A stretch of DNA of 64,000 nucleotides from Roseateles depolymerans (lineage in GTDB: Bacteria; Pseudomonadota; Gammaproteobacteria; Burkholderiales; Burkholderiaceae_C): positions 422,783 through 486,782 of the forward strand of contig QFOD01000001.1 of the NCBI GenBank assembly GCA_003241055.1. Direction: 5' to 3'. Below the pieces are notes generated by a model. That model searched no databases. It saw only the letters and a program-made list of their open reading frames with translations, and was not told the DNA's origin. Below, in pieces: positions 61,866-64,000 of the stretch; positions within the stretch are counted from its first letter, which is position 1, and every line of letters begins with the position of its first letter. The translations under genes and the position numbers were made by a program.

Positions 61866-61946
61866 GGCGGTTCTCGACGGCTTGTGCGGGCCAGGCCGGC
61901 ACGCCGCCCCAGGGGCGCCGCGCTGCACTAGCCGGTTTGAAGTGCT

Positions 61947-61962
61947 GAATGAGCGTTCATTC
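61947..61962. promoter_or_regulatory. TetR-type operator 1 of the RND operon
   Basis: Palindrome GAATGA-GCGT-TCATTC, 82 bases upstream of the adaptor ATG. It shares its GAATGA/TCATTC core with operator 2. Confidence 0.7.
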
Positions 61963-61995
61963 TAGTTTTGGGGCGGCATGAGGCCAAGAAAAAAG

Positions 61996-62027
61996 TGAAT
62001 GACCATTCAGAAATGAAGGGTCATTCA
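61996..62027. promoter_or_regulatory. TetR-type operator 2 of the RND operon (nested palindromes)
   Basis: TGAATG-AC-CATTCA (61996-62009) is a perfect palindrome. A wider pair TGAATGACC ... GGTCATTCA (perfect 9-bp arms) spans 61996-62027. Several GAATG/CATTC half-sites in 80 bases fit tandem TetR-dimer binding. Confidence 0.7.
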
Positions 62028-62144
62028 GCGCGCGGGTGTGATGGAGTGCACGGCCGAGGCAGCCTTTCGAACGCGGGATACCGCCGCGGGCGTCCGGTCC
62101 GCGGTCGTGGACACTGCATGAAAGACATCCCCCCGGAATCGCTC

Positions 62145-62651
62145 ATGAAACTTGCCATCGCTGTCCACCTCGACGGCGCGCGGGCGCAGGTCGCTGCCGT
62201 CGAATTCGACGCCTGGGACTCGCCGGAAGCCGCGAAGACCTACCTCACGTCCATCACCCCGATCGAGCCGCCGCCCGCGCGCGGCGAACTCGACCTGCGC
62301 GCGCTGAGTTGCGTGATGCAACTGCTGCGCGAGCACCGGCTGGCGCCCGAACTGATCGTCATCGACGCTTGTTTCGTCCATCTGGATGCCCATGAGGCGC
62401 CGGGCCTGGGGCAGCACCTGTTCCAGGCGCTGGGCGGCGCGATACCCGTCATCGGTGTCTCCAAGACCGGCCGGCCCGGCTTGACGGCCCAGTTCGAGGT
62501 GATGCGCGAAGAGGAGGCCAAGCCGCTGGTGGTGACCAGTGCGGGCGTGGACATCGGCGCGGCCAAGGCCCGCCTGCGCGCGATGCATGGCCGCAAGCGC
62601 GTGCCCACGCTGATGAAGCTGGTGGCGAGGCTGGCGAAGAGCGAGGGCTGA
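62145..62651 (+). CDS. Endonuclease V-like protein (divergent)
   Basis: 168 residues from ATG 62145; ATG 62118 is possible. The order of segments follows EndoV: PELIVIDACFVHLDAHEAPGLGQHLF (like EndoV VDGHGISHPRRLGVASH), then PVIGVSKTGRPG (like TIGVAKKRL), then KPLVVTSAGVDIGAAKARL (like PLFIATGHRVSVDSAL). EndoV cuts near deoxyinosine. By hand alignment the first metal Asp and the Glu seem to be replaced (His and Ala), while the middle Asp is kept. It may be inactive or altered. Divergent from the RND operon. Confidence 0.6.
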   Translation: MKLAIAVHLDGARAQVAAVEFDAWDSPEAAKTYLTSITPIEPPPARGELDLRALSCVMQLLREHRLAPELIVIDACFVHLDAHEAPGLGQHLFQALGGAIPVIGVSKTGRPGLTAQFEVMREEEAKPLVVTSAGVDIGAAKARLRAMHGRKRVPTLMKLVARLAKSEG

Positions 62652-62795
62652 AGCCGGCTGGCTGTGCTGTGACCTGCATCTTGCGTGGCGCGATGTTGGG
62701 GGGGCGCGGGGCTGTTCAGCCTATCGGCTTAGTTCCGTGGGGTGGTGTTGGCCGTCAGTGGCCGCTTGGGCGGCGATCCGTTGAACTCGGCTATG

Positions 62796-62815
62796 CGCGG
62801 CTGTACGCCGTGCTC
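62796..62815 (+). repeat. 20-base direct repeat, copy 1
   Basis: CGCGGCTGTACGCCGTGCTC; differs at one base from copy 2 at 63033-63052. Confidence 0.6.
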
Positions 62816-62926
62816 TCGCGGAATGCCAAGCCTGTGTCGCACGGGTGATGCTGGCTGTGGTTGCTTTTGCGATCAGCCTTTGCAACTCGCAGCACCGCGC
62901 CGGGATTCCGCCCCGGCAGGCGGGTA

Positions 62927-62956
62927 ACTTTCTTCTGGTCGCGCCCAGAAGAAAGT
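62927..62956. repeat. REP-like hairpin
   Basis: Perfect 12-bp arms ACTTTCTTCTGG / CCAGAAGAAAGT around TCGCGC. Followed by CACCAAAGAA. From memory, very similar 'GTAACTTTCTTTTG...AAAGAAAGTAACCAAAGAA' repeats are scattered in many proteobacterial genomes. Confidence 0.6.
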
Positions 62957-63032
62957 CACCAAAGAAGATGCGCGCGCTCTCGCGGTGGACTTGTCATCGC
63001 CCGGTGAAATCGAACCTCTGCGCCGTCTGACG

Positions 63033-63052
63033 CGCGGCTGCACGCCGTGCTC
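63033..63052 (+). repeat. 20-base direct repeat, copy 2
   Basis: CGCGGCTGCACGCCGTGCTC, 19 of 20 bases identical to the copy at 62796-62815. Confidence 0.6.
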
Positions 63053-63141
63053 ACGAGCAAAACCCAATGCGGCGTCGTTCGGGCGACGCGGCAGAGGGTG
63101 ATTTGTTGGAGCGTTGATGCAACTCGTTGTGGTTCGCGAGC

Positions 63142-63915
63142 TCACTCCAGCCTATCTTGCTGGAGTTCGGTGGATTGCCTCTTCACCAGCCAATTCCTAA
63201 TCGACATTCCGGCCGCCAGAAGGACTAGGGCTAACAGAAGAGTGCCGATTCCCCATCTCTTGACTTGATCTTGCATCGGAGTCGGGTAGCTGCGAACCCA
63301 AAAACCACTGGGATCCCAATTGGTAATCCGCTTTGTGATTTCCGGCAAGCCGGCAATTTTTCCGAACGGCTCTAAATCATCCTGCTCTTTGTCTTGGCGT
63401 CTGATCAGCGCTCGAACGATAAGTGATTCACCTGGCTCTAAGGTGACTCGTCGTAGTAGTACCTCTCCTGTCCCCTGTCGCGCTATGGGCACGCCTCGTT
63501 TGAGGTAGCCGGTGCTAGCATGCACAACGTCCAGTTGCAGCACTGCTGCATTAAGGCGGAAGCCAAATGGCTCTTCTTTGTCGATGTCGTCAGCCTTGAT
63601 CGGAAAATCGCCGCTGTTCCAAATTCGCACAAGCACAACTCTCGCTGGCGTTGACGCAGGATCAATCAACTCACTCCCCACCTGCAGTTTTATGCCAGCA
63701 TTGCGAGCCGTCTCAGCGAGTAAATCGCTTGACGTGTAGATCGCCATACTTAACTCGGTACGCTTGGCCTCTTGGTACACAAACGTGTAACCGCTAAATA
63801 TTAGCCCTATCGCCCCAATAAGGAATGCGCAGAGGACACCCGTAGGGCTTGTTGTCCAAGTCTTAAACCTGTAAATCGAGCGCCGTGGGCCTGGACTGCT
63901 TGGGAAGGTCTGCAA
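63142..63915 (-). CDS. Unknown membrane protein of lower GC content
   Basis: 257 residues from a TTG start (63913-63915) preceded by GCGAGG. Two TM helices, near the N-terminus (GVLCAFLIGAIGLIFSGYTF) and near the C-terminus (WGIGTLLLALVLLAAGMSIRNWL), with a 170-residue domain between (SDLLAETARNAGIKLQVGSEL, VVLVRIWNSGDFPIKADDID, TLEPGESLIVRALIRR), possibly an immunoglobulin-like beta fold. Codon and base use are clearly less GC-rich than the rest of the window, a sign of recent transfer. No family recognised. Confidence 0.65.
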   Translation of the reverse strand: MQTFPSSPGPRRSIYRFKTWTTSPTGVLCAFLIGAIGLIFSGYTFVYQEAKRTELSMAIYTSSDLLAETARNAGIKLQVGSELIDPASTPARVVLVRIWNSGDFPIKADDIDKEEPFGFRLNAAVLQLDVVHASTGYLKRGVPIARQGTGEVLLRRVTLEPGESLIVRALIRRQDKEQDDLEPFGKIAGLPEITKRITNWDPSGFWVRSYPTPMQDQVKRWGIGTLLLALVLLAAGMSIRNWLVKRQSTELQQDRLE

Positions 63916-63961
63916 AACCTCGCGTCAATCCGACTGGCAAGTGGCATAAGAGTCGAGGACG

Positions 63962-64000
63962 ATGCGGGGCATGGACCAGATCACGCTCGGCCTTGACCCG
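63962..64000 (+). CDS. Possible start of a gene cut by the window end
   Basis: An open frame, MRGMDQITLGLDP, runs 13 codons to the window end. It lies beside repeats and a lower-GC gene, and the short start resembles some transposase beginnings, but 13 codons are too few to decide. Low-confidence note only. Confidence 0.2.
   Translation, partial: MRGMDQITLGLDP

Larger units (their letters stand above)
62652..63141. other. 490-base repeat-bearing non-coding region
   Basis: No supportable gene. It holds an extended hairpin (62927-62956) of the dispersed ACTTTCTTCTGG type and a 20-base direct repeat at 62796 and 63033. Base composition changes toward the right edge. This looks like an insertion boundary or a repeat-rich spacer. 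Confidence 0.6.

Noticed and set aside
57345..61931. A 1528-codon open frame on the + strand opposite the RND operon
   Set aside because: High-GC antisense shadow: His/Gln/Arg/Gly-rich, no motifs. The opposite strand encodes clear RND proteins.

Overview
The window is about 64 kb of GC-rich, densely coded DNA from a betaproteobacterium. I infer Burkholderiales, probably the Leptothrix/Ideonella/Rubrivivax/Roseateles branch. Supporting signs are four PEP-CTERM proteins, a Burkholderiales-type small Trp-rich protein, a TolC gene preceded by an isoaspartate-methyltransferase-like gene, and an lgt-dnaQ-tRNA-Val block. It looks chromosomal. Only the right edge (about 62.65-64.0 kb) looks accessory: repeats, a lower-GC gene, and a short open frame cut by the window end.

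Layout. 0-11.7 kb: the start of uppP (cut by the left edge); a secreted intradiol dioxygenase divergent from a TetR regulator with a palindrome between them; a methyltransferase-like gene and tolC; yaaA coupled to a prolyl-4-hydroxylase-like gene; a TonB-dependent receptor followed by a secreted phosphodiesterase; a PAS-LuxR regulator coupled to a DUF3667 membrane protein. 11.8-24.3 kb: PEP-CTERM proteins, a 3-oxoacid CoA-transferase pair, gamma-glutamyltransferase, dsbB-ridA, comEC, two divergent PEP-CTERM genes, and a chemoreceptor followed by an EAL phosphodiesterase. 24.7-35.5 kb: two tandem secreted ankyrin-like paralogues coupled to mltB, a moxR-DUF58-tgpA operon, an HDAC-like deacetylase coupled to an MscS channel, and a dihaem cytochrome c.

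35.6-45.7 kb: a MalT-type LuxR regulator; class I fumarase (fumA) with a small MarR-like gene just upstream; a divergent membrane protein; a 108-residue unknown; class II fumarase (fumC); yqhA; acs. Two closely similar inverted-repeat sites, matching at 20 of 29 positions, lie upstream of the marR-fumA unit and of the unknown-fumC unit. This suggests one regulator governing both fumarases and is the strongest candidate for an undescribed system here. 45.8-50.3 kb: a PEP-CTERM phytase-like esterase with a PHO-box-like promoter, a small cytochrome c, lgt-dnaQ, two identical tRNA-Val(CAC) genes, and a 58-residue gene. 50.3-55.3 kb: folA and thyA separated by small genes of unknown function. 55.3-62.0 kb: a complete RND efflux operon ending in its own TetR gene, with TGAATG/CATTCA operator palindromes upstream. 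62.1-64.0 kb: an endonuclease-V-like protein that seems to lack part of the active site, then the repeat-rich edge.

All functional calls come from reading motifs and from family knowledge. No database search was run. Start codons were chosen from ribosome-binding sites, signal peptides and gene overlaps.
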